Shown: positions 54,011 through 63,708 of the stretch, piece after piece
Layout of the letters: the number at the start of each line of letters is the position of its first letter
How positions within the stretch are numbered: the first letter of the stretch is position 1
Source of the DNA: Anaplasma ovis str. Haibei
GTDB lineage: Bacteria > Pseudomonadota > Alphaproteobacteria > Rickettsiales > Anaplasmataceae
Direction: 5' to 3'
Assembly (NCBI RefSeq): GCF_002214625.1
Contig: NZ_CP015994.1
Location: 1,116,001-1,180,000, forward strand
Length of the DNA stretch: 64,000 nucleotides
Translations under genes and position numbers: made by a program
Notes under the pieces: generated by a model
Databases searched by the model: none
What the model was told of the DNA's origin: nothing
The model's input: only the letters and a program-made list of their open reading frames with translations

Positions 54011-54754
54011 ATGCGCGAGAGCCGTATTTGTTGGTTTGTTGTCTTGTTGGCTAAGAAAGAGGATTTTTTAAAGGCTCCTGACAATGGTGGGCCCAAAGCC
54101 ACTAAGGGCGTGGTTGTTTCCGCTTCTATGCTATCTGCAGATTTTGCAAACCTGAGCGCGTCAGTTGGTGCAGTAGAGGCTGCCGGGGCTGACTGGCTGC
54201 ATGTTGACGTCATGGATGGGTGCTTTGTGCCCAGCATAACGGTGGGTCCCGTGGTTATTGCTGGCATTAAAAAGTGTACCCGCTTGGTGTTGGATGTGCA
54301 CTTAATGGTTAAGGCCCCAGCCTCTCACTTACGGAGCGTAATAGATGCTGGAGCTGATATCATTACTGTGCATGCGGAGTCAGACGTGCATCTTTACAGG
54401 TTTGTGAGAGAGGTAAAATCCCACGGGAAAAAAGTTGGGGTTTCTCTGGTACCTAAAACTCACCATAGCGCACTGGAATATGTAATACATGAACTGGATC
54501 TTGTGCTTGTGATGTCTGTAGATCCGGGGTTTGGGGGCCAAGAATTTCTTACATCACAGCTGCGCAAGATAGAAAAAATCCGCACAATGGTGGAAAAGTA
54601 CTCCTTGCAAACCAAAATATCGGTGGATGGGGGCGTCACCACGGAAAATGTCGGATCTATTGTTAATGCGGGTGCTGATGTAGTAGTGGTTGGCACATCA
54701 CTTTTTAAATCTGCTAACATGTGTAAAGTGGTGCAGACCTTGAAGTCATTTTAG
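54011..54754 (+). CDS. rpe: Ribulose-phosphate 3-epimerase
   Basis: Interconverts ribulose-5-P and xylulose-5-P; 247 residues from the ATG at 54011. The TIM barrel starts VVSASMLSADFANL; WLHVDVMDGCFVPS and LDVHLMVKAP carry the metal and catalytic residues, and VSVDPGFGGQEF and SVDGGVTTENV close the barrel. About 33 residues precede the first strand, more than usual; a later GTG at 54110 would remove them, but no good SD fits it. Confidence 0.92.
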   Translation: MRESRICWFVVLLAKKEDFLKAPDNGGPKATKGVVVSASMLSADFANLSASVGAVEAAGADWLHVDVMDGCFVPSITVGPVVIAGIKKCTRLVLDVHLMVKAPASHLRSVIDAGADIITVHAESDVHLYRFVREVKSHGKKVGVSLVPKTHHSALEYVIHELDLVLVMSVDPGFGGQEFLTSQLRKIEKIRTMVEKYSLQTKISVDGGVTTENVGSIVNAGADVVVVGTSLFKSANMCKVVQTLKSF

Positions 54755-54765
54755 AAGATTGTGAG

Positions 54766-55551
54766 GTGGGGTTGAACGCTGTTGCGACAATTTTCGCTGC
54801 TGTTGGCAGGTATTTTATAGGGTTAGTTGTGCCAGTGGGCAGGATGTCAATTTTCTGTGTGAAGTCCGTGGCACTTGGCATCCTTCCCCCTTATTACTTC
54901 CTGATAACAGCAAGGCAGTTTTTTGAGATGTGGTTCTTTTCTCTTCCCATTGTTGGGATGACCGCGCTGTTTACTGGGGGCGCACTGGTGTTGCAAGATA
55001 CTCTAGTGGGGGGCGGTAAAGTCGCAGCGCACTTCATGGCTGGTATAGTAACTGTTGCTATAGTGCGGGAACTCGGTCCGGTTTTGATAGGACTGATCGT
55101 TGCAGGAAGAGTCGGTGCCGCGGTTGCTGCAGAAATAGGAACGATGCGAATTACAGAACAGATTGATGCTCTAGACACTCTTGAGGCTAATCCCTTCCAG
55201 TATCTGGTGGCGCCCCGGGTTATTGCCCTCATGATTGCGATGCCTGTGCTTATCATATACACAGATTTTTTGGGTATATTTGGTGGGTATGCTGTTGGTA
55301 CGTTGGGGTTGGGTTATGATCCAAATGAGTATATAGGGGGTGTAGCTGAGTTCTTGCGCCTCAAGGATGTGACCGAAGGTTTGGTCAAGGCAGTGTCTTT
55401 TGGGTTTGTAGTTTCAATGGTGGGGTGCTATAGCGGGTACTATTGCAGCGGGGGAGCAAGAGGAGTTGGCGCTGCAACTACCAACACAGTTGTTGCATCC
55501 TCCATGCTCATTGTACTACTTAACTATGTGATTACGGTTTTTTACGCGTAG
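54766..55551 (+). CDS. mlaE: ABC transporter permease MlaE
   Basis: Inner-membrane permease of the Mla phospholipid transport system; 261 residues, about five helices. The domain signature is ELGPVLIGLIVAGRVGAAVAAEIGTMR, here with EQIDALDTLEANPFQYLVAPR after it; it is typical of MlaE/YrbE. The start is GTG 54766, though TTG 54772 has better SD spacing (GAGG). The ATPase mlaF begins 4 bases after the stop. The substrate-binding MlaD gene is not adjacent. Confidence 0.9.
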   Translation: MGLNAVATIFAAVGRYFIGLVVPVGRMSIFCVKSVALGILPPYYFLITARQFFEMWFFSLPIVGMTALFTGGALVLQDTLVGGGKVAAHFMAGIVTVAIVRELGPVLIGLIVAGRVGAAVAAEIGTMRITEQIDALDTLEANPFQYLVAPRVIALMIAMPVLIIYTDFLGIFGGYAVGTLGLGYDPNEYIGGVAEFLRLKDVTEGLVKAVSFGFVVSMVGCYSGYYCSGGARGVGAATTNTVVASSMLIVLLNYVITVFYA

Positions 55552-55555
55552 CGCC

Positions 55556-56275
55556 ATGTATGCTGTATCCATATCTGATTTGCACATGACCTTCCGCGAT
55601 AAAAAGGTGCTCCAAGGTGTCAACCTAGACATCCCGTGGGGGGAATCCCTGGTAATTTTGGGGGAGTCTGGTAGCGGAAAGTCGGTGCTGACCAAAATAG
55701 TGCTGGGGCTCATCACACCGACTTCCGGTAGTGTGACAATAGACGGAGTGGATGTGTCGCATCATCAGCAGAACACGAAGAAGTTTAGCGTCCTATTCCA
55801 AAATTGTGCATTGTTTGATAGCCTTACTGTATGGGAAAATGTAGTTTTTAATTTTCGTAGAAGGTTGGGGATTAGTACAAGCCAAGCCAAAGAGCTGGCA
55901 CAGTGTGGGCTGGAAATGGTAGGTTTGGACTCTAGCGTCATGGATGTCTATCCTGTGGCACTTTCTGGGGGGATGAAAAAGAGGGTTGCGCTCGCTCGTG
56001 CGATAATCGGTAGGCCAAAGATCCTAATTTTAGACGAACCGACTTCTGGGCTTGACCCTATAATGTCTGATGTGGTGAGTGATATCATCGTGCAGTGCCA
56101 CGCAGAGCTCAAGCTTACTGTCATCACGATAACGCACGATATTGATAGCGCCCTCAGGATAGCGGATAAGATTGCGGTACTAAAAGACGGCAAGATTATT
56201 GCATGCGAGGGGGTGAATGACATAAAAAACAGCACGGACCCATACGTAGTGAAATTCATGCGGCTTGCCTACTGA
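55556..56275 (+). CDS. mlaF: ABC transporter ATPase MlaF
   Basis: ATPase partner of MlaE; 239 residues. Walker A GESGSGKSVL near residue 38; Q-loop LFQNCALFDSLTVWENV; signature LSGGMKKRVALARAI; Walker B ILILDEPTSGLDP; H-loop ITITHDID. The GGMKKR variant of the signature and the QNCALFDSLTV Q-loop are typical of the Mla/Mce group. It lies 4 bases after mlaE. Together they should move phospholipids between inner and outer membrane. Confidence 0.93.
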   Translation: MYAVSISDLHMTFRDKKVLQGVNLDIPWGESLVILGESGSGKSVLTKIVLGLITPTSGSVTIDGVDVSHHQQNTKKFSVLFQNCALFDSLTVWENVVFNFRRRLGISTSQAKELAQCGLEMVGLDSSVMDVYPVALSGGMKKRVALARAIIGRPKILILDEPTSGLDPIMSDVVSDIIVQCHAELKLTVITITHDIDSALRIADKIAVLKDGKIIACEGVNDIKNSTDPYVVKFMRLAY

Positions 56276-56425
56276 TGGTACACATGCCTTTGTGTGGGTT
56301 ATAGGGGTTTTCGTGCGCTCTAGGAATATTTCATTGGTGAGCAGGACGTCCGGCGTAGTATACTCCTGCCCGTGCCCCGTGTGTTAGCACATTGGGTGAC
56401 TGTTAGCACAATTGTGAGCCCTTTA

Positions 56426-58501
56426 ATGTTGAACGCTGAAGACCTAGGCTGGCATGCGCACGCTTTTGCATATACATTGGCAGACATGTCTGTGGAGGAG
56501 ATATTATCGCGCAATGGTAGCGACAGCCCGCTTGCCATACTGATGGATGCCATGCTGCCCAGCCCGCAGGAAAATGGGACGTTGAGCAACTTGTGGGAAA
56601 TGTTCCGCTCAGCAATAACTGGTGGTCGATATGGAGCGTCAAGGCCAGATAGTGCTGCTGGTCCCATCGGTGCACGGGCATGCCGACCAACGCGGAATTT
56701 ACCTTCAAGAAGTGTATCTGCTGGTGCTGATGATCTGGTATCGAGGAGAGATCGTCGCATTCCTGCAATTATTGAATGCGTTGGAATAATGGCAGACAAA
56801 ATAGAGCAAGCGCGCTTGGCATCTATGCAAAGGGGAAGAGTGACGCATGCAGTGTTTGTTAGTAGTGTCGAGCGATTTTTGCAACAGGAACACATATGTG
56901 TATGCAGGCGCGGTGATGGCTCTACGGAGGTTCATAGAAGTTTCACTTACATGTTGTGTCTGCAATACCTAATGCCAGGTAATGCGGAAGACAGGCAGAA
57001 TCTCATGTTCGAACTTGTAAAGAAGTTTTTGATAGGATTCTCAAGATATGCGCTGGACGCCCGCGGTGCGCGGGCAATTCACTACGCCTTGTCTTTGTGT
57101 GGCGGCAAGTACGAAGGAGAGTTTATGGCGCAGATCGTACGCCCATTGGTTGCACGGGAAGCCAGGCGCTTCCGCACGGAGCATACAAGTGGCTCTTTTT
57201 TCGAGGCACTAAAGGACCAAGAAGGCAATGGTCCACTACTTTATGCGCTGAGCTCAGTATACTGTTCCGAAAGTGCGGTAAGATACGCACTCCTATACCT
57301 TGATCGCATCAGTACATCGAGAGACCCTGCTTTTCTGCAGGAGTTTCTTACTGGGATACCCTACTATGCGCTTTTTCACTCTCTGAGTGAGGATTGCGAG
57401 AGATCCAAACTCGCGTTTATGCAGTCAAACGCAGAGCTAAGAAATAGCCTTGGCTGGTTACAAGGCAATGTTGGTTCCCGCGACATAGACCTACATGAGG
57501 TGGCCAGAATTATACGGAGCCGCGTGGAAAATGCGGATGGCATTGCTGAAAGGGCGAGAACTTTCAACACAAGATTTTGCAATACATTTTACATGTTGTG
57601 TGCTCAGGATGCCAGAATCCGCTGTAACAACGCGCTGTCAAGGCACGAGGAATTTGCGCCAATTAAGGAGTTTTTTGTCTACTGCAGGCAGAGGCTAAAT
57701 CGCATACGTACTGAGTCAGATATGGAATCTTGCCTCTTGGATGACGTAATACGCGGCCATCTGAGCGACCTTTTTAGCTTTCGTGAGAACGAACGCAACC
57801 GCATTGGTGCGAGAGCGGTGGCTAGTGAATTAGTGGAATACGTTCTTAGTGATAATGCTTATGTGAGGCGAGTTAGTATATGTGCAGACTACACGCGAAG
57901 GCTGCTCCGCACCGACGAAGCGGGAAATGATGCTAACGAGTGGGCATACGATACATACACCATGGTAGTGAACAGTTTTTTTGCTATGGTGTGTTCAATG
58001 TGCAAGCTATCGTCAAGATTTTTCCTTGAGCACACAGAAGTATGTAGCGGTTTTTTGGAGGCGAAACACATATATGCTCGTGAGCACAGAATATTCAGAG
58101 CATTCTGCTACTTTTTCCCCAGTGTGGGAAGCGTAATATTGATATGCGTGCTTCCGGTGATTGCCTGCAGCAGCAAGGCCCCACTACATGCCAAGATGTG
58201 GCAGATGTTTGGTGTTGTGTGGGCCGCAGTCTTGATATGCGCGGCCTTATGTACTTACTGTGCACTGGAAAAGGCGGAGATTGAGCGCAGGATGCTGGAA
58301 CTTGAGCGCAGCTCTGCGAACTATATACTTAGCATGATACAATGCGGGGAGAATGCGCTCAGAAATGCTCCAAGTGTGCAGGCAGCGCCAGCTGCTACTG
58401 GCGGGCCTTTGCATGCTGCTGAGTGCACACCTTCTGGGGAGAAAATTACCAGCGTTGAAGCCGTAACACGTGATGTGCGGCGCGGGTGGTCTGTGGTCTG
58501 A
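56426..58501 (+). CDS. Large lineage-specific protein with two C-terminal helices
   Basis: 691 residues from the ATG at 56426; a GTG at 56372 and an ATG at 56486 are alternatives. No family recognised. The N-terminal 550 residues look soluble, alpha-helical and rich in Arg and Cys (RYALDARGARAIHYAL, then CLQYLMPG). Two hydrophobic helices follow at about 563-582 and 593-613, then a short helical cytosolic tail and a low-complexity end rich in Ala, Pro and Ser. The layout is that of an inner-membrane protein with a large soluble domain. It is likely specific to Anaplasmataceae. Confidence 0.75.
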   Translation: MLNAEDLGWHAHAFAYTLADMSVEEILSRNGSDSPLAILMDAMLPSPQENGTLSNLWEMFRSAITGGRYGASRPDSAAGPIGARACRPTRNLPSRSVSAGADDLVSRRDRRIPAIIECVGIMADKIEQARLASMQRGRVTHAVFVSSVERFLQQEHICVCRRGDGSTEVHRSFTYMLCLQYLMPGNAEDRQNLMFELVKKFLIGFSRYALDARGARAIHYALSLCGGKYEGEFMAQIVRPLVAREARRFRTEHTSGSFFEALKDQEGNGPLLYALSSVYCSESAVRYALLYLDRISTSRDPAFLQEFLTGIPYYALFHSLSEDCERSKLAFMQSNAELRNSLGWLQGNVGSRDIDLHEVARIIRSRVENADGIAERARTFNTRFCNTFYMLCAQDARIRCNNALSRHEEFAPIKEFFVYCRQRLNRIRTESDMESCLLDDVIRGHLSDLFSFRENERNRIGARAVASELVEYVLSDNAYVRRVSICADYTRRLLRTDEAGNDANEWAYDTYTMVVNSFFAMVCSMCKLSSRFFLEHTEVCSGFLEAKHIYAREHRIFRAFCYFFPSVGSVILICVLPVIACSSKAPLHAKMWQMFGVVWAAVLICAALCTYCALEKAEIERRMLELERSSANYILSMIQCGENALRNAPSVQAAPAATGGPLHAAECTPSGEKITSVEAVTRDVRRGWSVV

Positions 58502-58555
58502 TGCATGGTTGCATGGGCTACTGCTGCTCAGCGCTTTCAGGTACAGACCTTCCCG

Positions 58556-59539
58556 CTAAAATCGCCTTTGCAGCGCACTATGCAGTAGCGCGCTAAGCTT
58601 GGATTTACATTGTGAATCGGGAAATGGCTCCAAAAATTTATGAGATGCATCTACATATTCCGTGGCAAATTTTGCCGCTTTCTGTACGATGTTTAGAGAT
58701 GTGATGTAAGAATGCGCAGCCTCAATATCTGGAGGCCTGCCAGCTAGGGCGCCCCTTAATATCTCTTTCCCGGTGGAATCCGCCTCCTCGTACGCCATGA
58801 TAAGTGGCAGGGTAACCTGGCCGTTGCTAAGATCCTGACTGTGCGCCTTCCCCCACTGCTCGTGCTGTGCCGTGTAATCGAGCAAGTCGTCCACTATCTG
58901 AAACGTTATACCGAAATTATGCCCAAAATTCCTCAACGCTTCCCGCTTGTCATGTGGGCTTGCAGACAAAACGCCAGCAGATTCGCAGGTTGCGGAGAAC
59001 AAAGCGGCAGTTTTTGCAGATATTATTTCTAGGTATTTCTCACGCGTGATATCCAAATTTTTGCTATACACCATTTGTTGTATCTCCCCAGTAACTATTG
59101 TGCGAGATGCTCCGGAGAGCACGGTGAGAAGCTCAAAATCACCACATGATACTATCCACTGAAAAGCAGCGGCCAATAGGAAATCTCCCACCAAAATGCT
59201 GGCCTTGTTCCCCCACAGGCTGTTTGATGTTTTTACACCCCGACGTAGTTCACTTTGGTCTACAACATCGTCATGCAATAAGGTCGCACTGTGTATAAAT
59301 TCTATTGCGGCTGCGATGCGGATTCTACGCTCATCTTCTAGTGCCAGCATCTTACATACAGCAAGCAGTAAAATTGGCCTTATGCGCTTGCCCCCAGAAA
59401 GCATAAGATGGCCGACTATGTCGGCGATGTATGAGATATCGCTATTGCTTGTGTCTACTATGAGCTGCTCCATTGCTTCTAGGTCTTCTGACACCAGGCT
59501 TCTAAGGTCAACCAACGCCCTGTTAAACGCATCTGACAT
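58556..59539 (-). CDS. ispB: Polyprenyl diphosphate synthase
   Basis: Long-chain trans-prenyl transferase supplying the quinone side chain; 327 residues. The first aspartate-rich motif is LLHDDVVDQSELRRG near residue 83 and the second is VDDLLDYT near residue 217. GGKRIRPILLLAVC is the conserved substrate site. The size and motifs fit octaprenyl/solanesyl synthases rather than FPP synthase. It lies 9 bases after mraY on the same strand. Confidence 0.88.
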   Translation of the reverse strand: MSDAFNRALVDLRSLVSEDLEAMEQLIVDTSNSDISYIADIVGHLMLSGGKRIRPILLLAVCKMLALEDERRIRIAAAIEFIHSATLLHDDVVDQSELRRGVKTSNSLWGNKASILVGDFLLAAAFQWIVSCGDFELLTVLSGASRTIVTGEIQQMVYSKNLDITREKYLEIISAKTAALFSATCESAGVLSASPHDKREALRNFGHNFGITFQIVDDLLDYTAQHEQWGKAHSQDLSNGQVTLPLIMAYEEADSTGKEILRGALAGRPPDIEAAHSYITSLNIVQKAAKFATEYVDASHKFLEPFPDSQCKSKLSALLHSALQRRF

Positions 59540-59548
59540 ACTTTCCCG

Positions 59549-60577
59549 CTAACGATAAATGTAAATAATTACTGCAAGGGATACTACAAATGAGACCATA
59601 GCAATAACCCACGCTCTAGTCACTATAGTAGCCTCTTTCATGCCCGCCTTTTCGAAGTGATGATGTATAGGCGCCACTAGAAAAATTTTGCGCCCCTTTG
59701 TAAGCTTACAGTAAGCTACTTGTGCCATGCTGGAAAGCGCTTCTGCGACAAATATAGAACCCGAAATTGCGTAGATTAGTTCACACTTTAGCATTACACT
59801 CATCAGTCCTAGCGATGCTCCAATAGACAGACTACCCAGGTCTCCCATAAATATCTTAGCTGGATGTGCGTTGAACCATAAAAAGCTTAGTGCACTTCCT
59901 GCAAGCGCAGAACAAAATATCGGTATATTCGCACTAGCCGTGTCTACGGCCTCTGTGCCAAGTTGTAGCGATAAGTGGCCTATGATTCCCAGAATTGCTG
60001 CGGAAACAATAATCGGCAGGGTTGCAAGCCCGTCGAGCCCGTCTGTTAGGTTTACGGAATTTGATGACCCAACCACAACGATGTATGCAAAGGGCATATA
60101 CGCCCATCCCAGATCTATCAACCCCTTGGAGAATATGTGTGTGCTAGTAAAGTTATCGGAAACATGCGAGAGAAAGATCAACGCTGCAGATGTTATCAGT
60201 AATTGAGCAAATAACTTTGCTCCCAGGCTAATACCTTTCGGGTTCTGTCGGGTAAATTTCAAATAGTCATCCACTCCTCCAAGTATCGCAAAAGAAACCA
60301 AGGTTGCCAGTATAACCCATATGTCCCGATTGTGTAGATCACCGAATATCGCCGTGGATAGTATGCATGGCAGGAGCACTATGCTGCCGCCCATGGACGG
60401 CACACCTCTTTTCTGGGCAACGTGCGCTACGGGAAGGCAGCCGCGGATCGGATGCCTTCCCTTTTGAATATTTCTCAGTGCAGCCATGATGTGGGGCGCT
60501 ATCGTAAACCCCAAAACCGTTGACAGAAAGAAACTGCAAAAATAGGGTTGGACGGTTCCTACTGGTACACTGAGCAC
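59549..60577 (-). CDS. mraY: Phospho-N-acetylmuramoyl-pentapeptide transferase
   Basis: Makes lipid I at the inner membrane; 342 residues, about ten helices. [28 protein letters not shown] (first Asp motif), [13 protein letters not shown] and [14 protein letters not shown] are the family signatures. [11 protein letters not shown] is the histidine motif. The start is GTG at 60577. Together with murJ in this window it supports a lipid II pathway. Followed closely by ispB. Confidence 0.93.
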   Translation of the reverse strand: MLSVPVGTVQPYFCSFFLSTVLGFTIAPHIMAALRNIQKGRHPIRGCLPVAHVAQKRGVPSMGGSIVLLPCILSTAIFGDLHNRDIWVILATLVSFAILGGVDDYLKFTRQNPKGISLGAKLFAQLLITSAALIFLSHVSDNFTSTHIFSKGLIDLGWAYMPFAYIVVVGSSNSVNLTDGLDGLATLPIIVSAAILGIIGHLSLQLGTEAVDTASANIPIFCSALAGSALSFLWFNAHPAKIFMGDLGSLSIGASLGLMSVMLKCELIYAISGSIFVAEALSSMAQVAYCKLTKGRKIFLVAPIHHHFEKAGMKEATIVTRAWVIAMVSFVVSLAVIIYIYR

Positions 60578-60588
60578 AACCTCACTTC

Positions 60589-62001
60589 CTATAGGCTGTA
60601 GTAGTTACTGAACTCTACTGGATGTGGATATGATTGTAAACTGTCGATCTCCAATTTCTTGAGTTGGATGTAGGACTCTATCTGTTCATTAGTGAAGACA
60701 TCGCCCTGCAGTAGGAAATCCCGGTCTCCATCTAAAGATTCCACTGCCTCTTCCAAGGAAACGGGTACCGGCAGGAAATCGCGTGTCTCTGACTTGTCCA
60801 TACTGTACAAGCATCTATTGCCAACTTCCTGAGGATGAATTCTGTTCTTAATACCATCCAACCCCGCCATTAACTGCGCTGCAAAACACAGATATGGGTT
60901 CGCGAGAGGATCTGGAAACCTCGCTTCTATCCTAGCAGCTGCAGGACTACCTTTAGGTGTACATGGTATACGGATAGCCGCGGACCTATTTTCGTGGGAA
61001 TATACGAGCCATGTAGGAGCCTCGAACCCTGGCAACAACCGCTTGTAGCTGTTGGTTGATGGATTTGCAAATGCGCTTAGCGCCCTACCATGCTTTATTA
61101 TACCGCCTATGTAGTGCAAACACAACTCAGACAGCCCCGAGTCACCGCCGGAGAATATGTTGTGCCCACCCTTCCACAGGGATTGGTGACAGTGCATACC
61201 ATTACCATTATCTCCATGCACGGGCTTCGGCATAAAGGTTACGCTCTTTCCATAAGAATGTGCCACGTTTCGGAGCACGTACTTACACTTTTGCACGTTG
61301 TCTGCGCTTGTAACCAGCTCAGCGTATTTGAACCCAATTTCACACTGTGATGCCGCAACTTCGTGGTAGTGAAGCAACGGCGTCACCCCGACTTCAGACA
61401 ACATGACGAGCATTTCTGAACGCATATCTTGCAGGGAATCAACGGGCGCCAGCCTCAGGTATCCATCTTTTGCTTGTATACGGTACCCGCGGTCTGAGGG
61501 GCACAGCTCCCTATTAAATCCTCCACCTTCCCCACAAACCAACTCAAAATGCGTGTTGTACGGATCTGTACTAAAGCGTACGCGCTCGAACACAAAAAAC
61601 TCCAGCTCGGGACCAAAGAAACACTTGTCCGCGATTTTAGATGAGAGCATATACTCGTGTGCTTTACGTGCAGTGTAGCGCGGATCAAGCGCATAGCAGC
61701 GGTGTCCATGCGGGTCTACAACGTCACAAATTACCGCCAAAGACGGCTGTGGGGCAAATGGCTCAACAAACGCGGTGCTCACATCTGGAACCAACAACAT
61801 ATCGGACTCCCCTATAGGCCTCCATCCATGAATAGAAGAACCATCAAACGCGATTCCGTAGGAAAAAGACTCAGGGTCTAGGGAGGCGACACTGTATGTT
61901 ATATGGTGCCACCTTCCGAGAAGGTCAGTAAACCTCCAGTCTACAAATTTGATCGAATGTTTTACCGCATAATCCATTAAATCTTCTGCACTTGCAAACA
62001 C
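60589..62001 (-). CDS. glnA: Glutamine synthetase, type I
   Basis: Makes glutamine from glutamate and ammonia; 470 residues, the GSI dodecamer length. It starts [10 protein letters not shown] at GTG 62001, with GGAG about 8 bases upstream. [34 protein letters not shown], and the glutamate loop [17 protein letters not shown] are signatures. It ends VEFSNYYSL. The gap upstream carries an 18-base A-tract. Confidence 0.95.
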   Translation of the reverse strand: MFASAEDLMDYAVKHSIKFVDWRFTDLLGRWHHITYSVASLDPESFSYGIAFDGSSIHGWRPIGESDMLLVPDVSTAFVEPFAPQPSLAVICDVVDPHGHRCYALDPRYTARKAHEYMLSSKIADKCFFGPELEFFVFERVRFSTDPYNTHFELVCGEGGGFNRELCPSDRGYRIQAKDGYLRLAPVDSLQDMRSEMLVMLSEVGVTPLLHYHEVAASQCEIGFKYAELVTSADNVQKCKYVLRNVAHSYGKSVTFMPKPVHGDNGNGMHCHQSLWKGGHNIFSGGDSGLSELCLHYIGGIIKHGRALSAFANPSTNSYKRLLPGFEAPTWLVYSHENRSAAIRIPCTPKGSPAAARIEARFPDPLANPYLCFAAQLMAGLDGIKNRIHPQEVGNRCLYSMDKSETRDFLPVPVSLEEAVESLDGDRDFLLQGDVFTNEQIESYIQLKKLEIDSLQSYPHPVEFSNYYSL

Positions 62002-62060
62002 AACACCACTCCTTAATGCATTGAGAAAGACTAATTTGTAGCATCACTTGTTGCTGGCGC

Positions 62061-62078
62061 AAAAAAAAAAAAAAAAAA
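62061..62078. repeat. Homopolymer tract of 18 A upstream of glnA
   Basis: 18 consecutive A on the plus strand, about 60 bases ahead of the glnA start (T18 on the coding strand) and 107 before tRNA-Lys. Such tracts may change length by slippage; the count should be checked in reads. Confidence 0.9.
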
Positions 62079-62185
62079 CAGTGTGTTGTGAAATGTGCGT
62101 TCAGGGGGGCCATTTAAGACTTTTGACTTCTGCAGGCAAAAGCGTTACCATCGTGACGTGGGTGTGCTGACTCTAAGTGTGCTTG

Positions 62186-62257
62186 GGTCCTGTAGCTCAG
62201 TGGTAGAGCAGGTGGCTTTTAATCACCGTGCCGCGCGTTCGATCCGCGCCGGGACCA
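62186..62257 (+). tRNA. tRNA-Lys (anticodon UUU)
   Basis: The 72-base sequence folds as a full cloverleaf: acceptor GGTCCTG/CGGGACC, D-arm GCTC/GAGC, anticodon stem GGTGG/TCACC with loop CTTTTAA (anticodon TTT, bases 34-36), and T-arm GCGCG/CGCGC around TTCGATC. The discriminator base is A. CCA is not encoded. It precedes tyrS by about 36 bases. Confidence 0.95.
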
Positions 62258-62293
62258 CTGGCTTCTTGGTGTTGTTAAGGTGAACAGGGGCTC

Positions 62294-63538
62294 ATGGAGT
62301 TCAAATCCGAATTTTTGCGCGTTCTGCAAGCTAGGGGGTACTTACACCAGTGCACTGATGCTGCCGCACTCGATAAGCTCATGGCATTGCAGCCAATAAC
62401 CGCGTACATAGGGTTCGACTGCACCGCGCGTAGTCTGCATATAGGGAGTCTAATGCAGATCATGGTGATGCGGTATTTGCAGAAGTTTGGCCACAAGATA
62501 GTCGTGCTCTTGGGGGGAGGTACCACCAAGATTGGTGACCCTTCCGGTAGGGATAAAACCAGGGCAATGCTTTCCGCAGCGGAAATTGCGGCTAATAAAG
62601 CTGGAATCCTAGCCACGATCAACAAATTTCTGCACCAGGGTAACAGCGTTATTGTGGCAGACAATGCTGAATGGCTTGAGGAAGTGCGATACCTTGAGTT
62701 TTTGCGGGAGGTTGGTAGCAAATTCTCCGTCAACGCCATGTTAGGCCTAGATAGCGTGCGTAGCCGCCTAGATCGGGACCAGAACCTGAGCTTTCTGGAG
62801 TTTAGCTATGTTCTATTGCAATCGTACGACTTTGTAGAACTGAATAGAAGGCACAAATGCGTACTGCAAATAGGTGGCGCCGACCAGTGGGGTAACATAG
62901 TAAATGGCATAGACTTGGGGCGCAAGCTTGGGTTGCCGCAACTCTATGGTTTGACAACGCATCTCTTGCTCACAAGCACTGGGGAAAAGATGGGTAAAAC
63001 CGCCGATGGGGCCGTGTGGCTTGATGCTGAAATGTTCAGCTCCGAAAATTACTGGCAGTACTTTCGCAATGTTCCAGATGCAGAAGTTGGCCACCTGCTA
63101 CGGCTTTTTACTGAGCTGTCTGTGGATGAAATTGCCGAGTTGGAAAACCTTCAGGGCGAAGCAATAAACGAGGCGAAAAAGGTTCTCGCTACTGAAGCTA
63201 CTGCCATATGTCATGGTAAATCCGCTGCACTTGCGGCCGCGAATGCAGCTCTACAGGTTTTTGAGCACAATGATGACGCTGGGCTGCCGAGCTTTCCCCT
63301 ACAAAAGAGCCTTATAGCCCAAGGCATATCGGTGGCCAAGCTCCTACAACTTACGGGGCTGGAAGACAGCATTAGTGCGGGAAAGAGGCTCATAAAGGGC
63401 AGAGGATGCAAAATCAACGGAATGGTAGTTGAAGATGCTGACCATGCGCTGACGCAAGCGGACTTCGCGCGCAATGGCGGCTACATAACTGTGTTCTGCG
63501 GTAAAAAACGGCGCATAAAGGTGGTTGCACAAAATTAG
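62294..63538 (+). CDS. tyrS: Tyrosyl-tRNA synthetase
   Basis: Class Ic synthetase, 414 residues. The HIGH motif is LHIGS near residue 49; QIGGADQWGNI and GEKMGKTADG (KMSKS equivalent) follow. The C-terminal S4 RNA-binding domain is about 345-410. The ATG is preceded by a good ribosome site (AGGGG). It is just downstream of tRNA-Lys. Confidence 0.95.
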   Translation: MEFKSEFLRVLQARGYLHQCTDAAALDKLMALQPITAYIGFDCTARSLHIGSLMQIMVMRYLQKFGHKIVVLLGGGTTKIGDPSGRDKTRAMLSAAEIAANKAGILATINKFLHQGNSVIVADNAEWLEEVRYLEFLREVGSKFSVNAMLGLDSVRSRLDRDQNLSFLEFSYVLLQSYDFVELNRRHKCVLQIGGADQWGNIVNGIDLGRKLGLPQLYGLTTHLLLTSTGEKMGKTADGAVWLDAEMFSSENYWQYFRNVPDAEVGHLLRLFTELSVDEIAELENLQGEAINEAKKVLATEATAICHGKSAALAAANAALQVFEHNDDAGLPSFPLQKSLIAQGISVAKLLQLTGLEDSISAGKRLIKGRGCKINGMVVEDADHALTQADFARNGGYITVFCGKKRRIKVVAQN

Positions 63539-63708
63539 ATCCTATCTAGGTTGTAGCCACGCGACTGGTATTAAGGTGTCAACACAGGGTTTCGCCGCAC
63601 TTGGGCATGTTGCATTACGTTGTGGCTTTCACACAGTAGAAAATTGTGGTGTTTGTGGTAAAAAACAGTGCTTAGTGTTATGCTGTGGCAAAATGCGGGT
63701 TGTTTCCT

